Of a stretch of DNA of 64,000 nucleotides, positions 63,141-64,000 are shown piece after piece; position 1 is the stretch's first letter, and the number at the start of each line of letters is the position of its first letter. The position numbers were made by a program, and so were the translations under genes. The notes under the pieces were generated by a model. That model did no database searches. It saw only the letters and a program-made list of their open reading frames with translations, and had not been told where the DNA came from. Source of the DNA: Diplonema japonicum (Eukaryota > Euglenozoa > Diplonemea > Diplonemida > Diplonemidae); NCBI GenBank assembly GCA_964019335.1, contig OZ025683.1, positions 1 through 64,000 of the forward strand. Reading direction: 5' to 3'.

Positions 63141-63680
63141 TTACAAGTCACGAATCGTTTTCTCTAACATCAGCTGTTGGGTGTTCAGGATCTCAACACG
63201 GGAAAGCGCGCTCTTCTCCTGGTTCTCGACCTCCACACATTCTGCCTTCAAGTCTTTGTTCTTCTTTTTCAACCCCAACAGTTCGATTTTCACCAATCGT
63301 GCCTCCTCTCCGATGGACATGGGGTCCGCACTCACTCGTTTTGCCACTCTCTCCTCCTGCTGCCTTTCTACTTCTCTGTATGCGCCTACGAGTGCTTCCC
63401 GTTTTTCTTCTGAATTAGCTATCAGATCTTCCAGCTTCTCATTCTGTTTCACCACCAGTTCCATTTGGTCCTGCAGGTCATCTATCATTTTGACCAGTTT
63501 CGCCTGTGTTATCTTCTGCGCGTCTACCCGTTCCTTGTGCTGCTGGGTGGACTTCTTGATACCATCCAGCTGTGCGGCCTTCATTTCTATTTCATACGTA
63601 TGTTGCTTGTTGTTTGCCACCAGTTGGTTGTGGGCTCCCGCGGCTCCTTGTATCACTTTTTCGACAATTTCATCTTTCAT
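63141..63680 (-). CDS. Coiled-coil protein, 179 aa
   Basis: ATG at 63680, stop at 63141, single exon. Almost entirely predicted coiled coil, rich in Glu, Lys and Gln (KMIDDLQDQMELVVKQNEKLEDL, truncated here to its first part KMIDDLQDQMELVV). No other domain. Only 115 nt separate it from the upstream gene's stop, showing the compact spacing of this cluster. Could be a flagellar or cytoskeletal component. Confidence 0.75.
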   Translation of the reverse strand: MKDEIVEKVIQGAAGAHNQLVANNKQHTYEIEMKAAQLDGIKKSTQQHKERVDAQKITQAKLVKMIDDLQDQMELVVKQNEKLEDLIANSEEKREALVGAYREVERQQEERVAKRVSADPMSIGEEARLVKIELLGLKKKNKDLKAECVEVENQEKSALSRVEILNTQQLMLEKTIRDL

Positions 63681-63795
63681 TTCTTTTTTTTTTTTTGTGT
63701 TTTCTGGTATTACTAGGGGGGGGGGGGGGGGGGAAGAAGATAATAACCAAAAAAAAAGGTAGTAAATTTGTGTAAATATATCGGATGTAAATCTC

Positions 63796-64000
63796 CTATT
63801 TAAGAGCCAGTTTTGCCTTCTGCAGCCTCGCGCTGTCGATGACATTGTGTGCCTGTGTTGGGTGAGGAGGAGGAGGAAGGGGGGTGTGCGCCTTACCTGC
63901 TGGTATTCAAGCTGCGCACCAGCTTTTTGGTACGCGCCGTACATTTTTTTGTATTCAGCAGTCATGTGGTCAACCTGTGTGAGAATTCTTTTTCGTTTCC
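63796..64000 (-). CDS. 3' end of a gene cut by the window edge
   Basis: Two exons are visible: 63897-63974 and 63796-63852 (44-nt intron with a GTAAGG donor). A CAG acceptor at 63975-63977 shows that a further exon lies upstream, outside or at the window edge. The visible 44 residues (VDHMTAEYKKMYGAYQKAG and QLEYQQAHNVIDSARLQ) are helical and probably coiled coil. Function cannot be judged from this piece. Confidence 0.7.

Overview
This window looks like nuclear DNA of a diplonemid-type euglenozoan protist. Three things point there. (1) From about 64 kb down to 15 kb every convincing protein gene lies on the minus strand, about 20 genes head to tail with short gaps, as in the polycistronic gene clusters of Euglenozoa. 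(2) Many predicted start codons sit 1-30 nt after a pyrimidine-rich CAG acceptor, as expected for spliced-leader trans-splicing. (3) A 37-nt block at 2084-2120 (minus) matches, as far as I recall it, the diplonemid spliced-leader exon and is followed by GT. All three standard stop codons are used. Coding sequence is GC-rich; the gaps are AT-rich and full of poly(A), poly(T) and poly(G) runs.

Left part (1-15 kb) is repeat and mobile-element territory. It holds a 1.5-kb array of an 8-bp G-rich repeat, the spliced-leader-like block, a tyrosine-recombinase element (2128-3831), a full-length non-LTR retrotransposon (4604-9515) with a 12-bp target duplication next to a tRNA-Met gene, a tRNA-Ser followed by the remnant of a second retrotransposon lineage, a diverged ~0.4-kb repeat pair, a tRNA-Gly, a 5'-truncated copy of the first retrotransposon, and a decayed pogo/Tigger-like DNA transposon (13648-15030).

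Right part (15-64 kb, transcription right to left) encodes: the tail of a gene cut by the window edge, a coiled-coil protein, a Gly-rich small protein, an EF-hand cyclic-nucleotide-gated-like channel, a NEK-type kinase, a MORN-repeat/SAM protein, a voltage-gated K+ channel, a DEAD-box helicase with RGG tail, a membrane PDZ protein, a 1684-aa secreted beta-repeat protein, a beta-helix protein, a secreted PDZ/thioredoxin-like protein, a CCCH zinc-finger protein, a PH-like/coiled-coil protein, a VWA8-like AAA protein, a small Cys-rich protein, a PhyH dioxygenase, a PP1 phosphatase with long N-terminal extension, a double ADP-ribosyltransferase-fold protein, two small unknown proteins, a ubiquitin-like protein and an SPFH/band-7 protein. 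The genes do not form one pathway; shared regulation would come from common transcription and RNA processing.

Many genes carry very short introns (31-53 nt) with a GTATG donor, an A/C-rich body and a (C)AG acceptor. I joined exons by this rule, checking that every join kept frame. Those joins are predictions and need transcript data.
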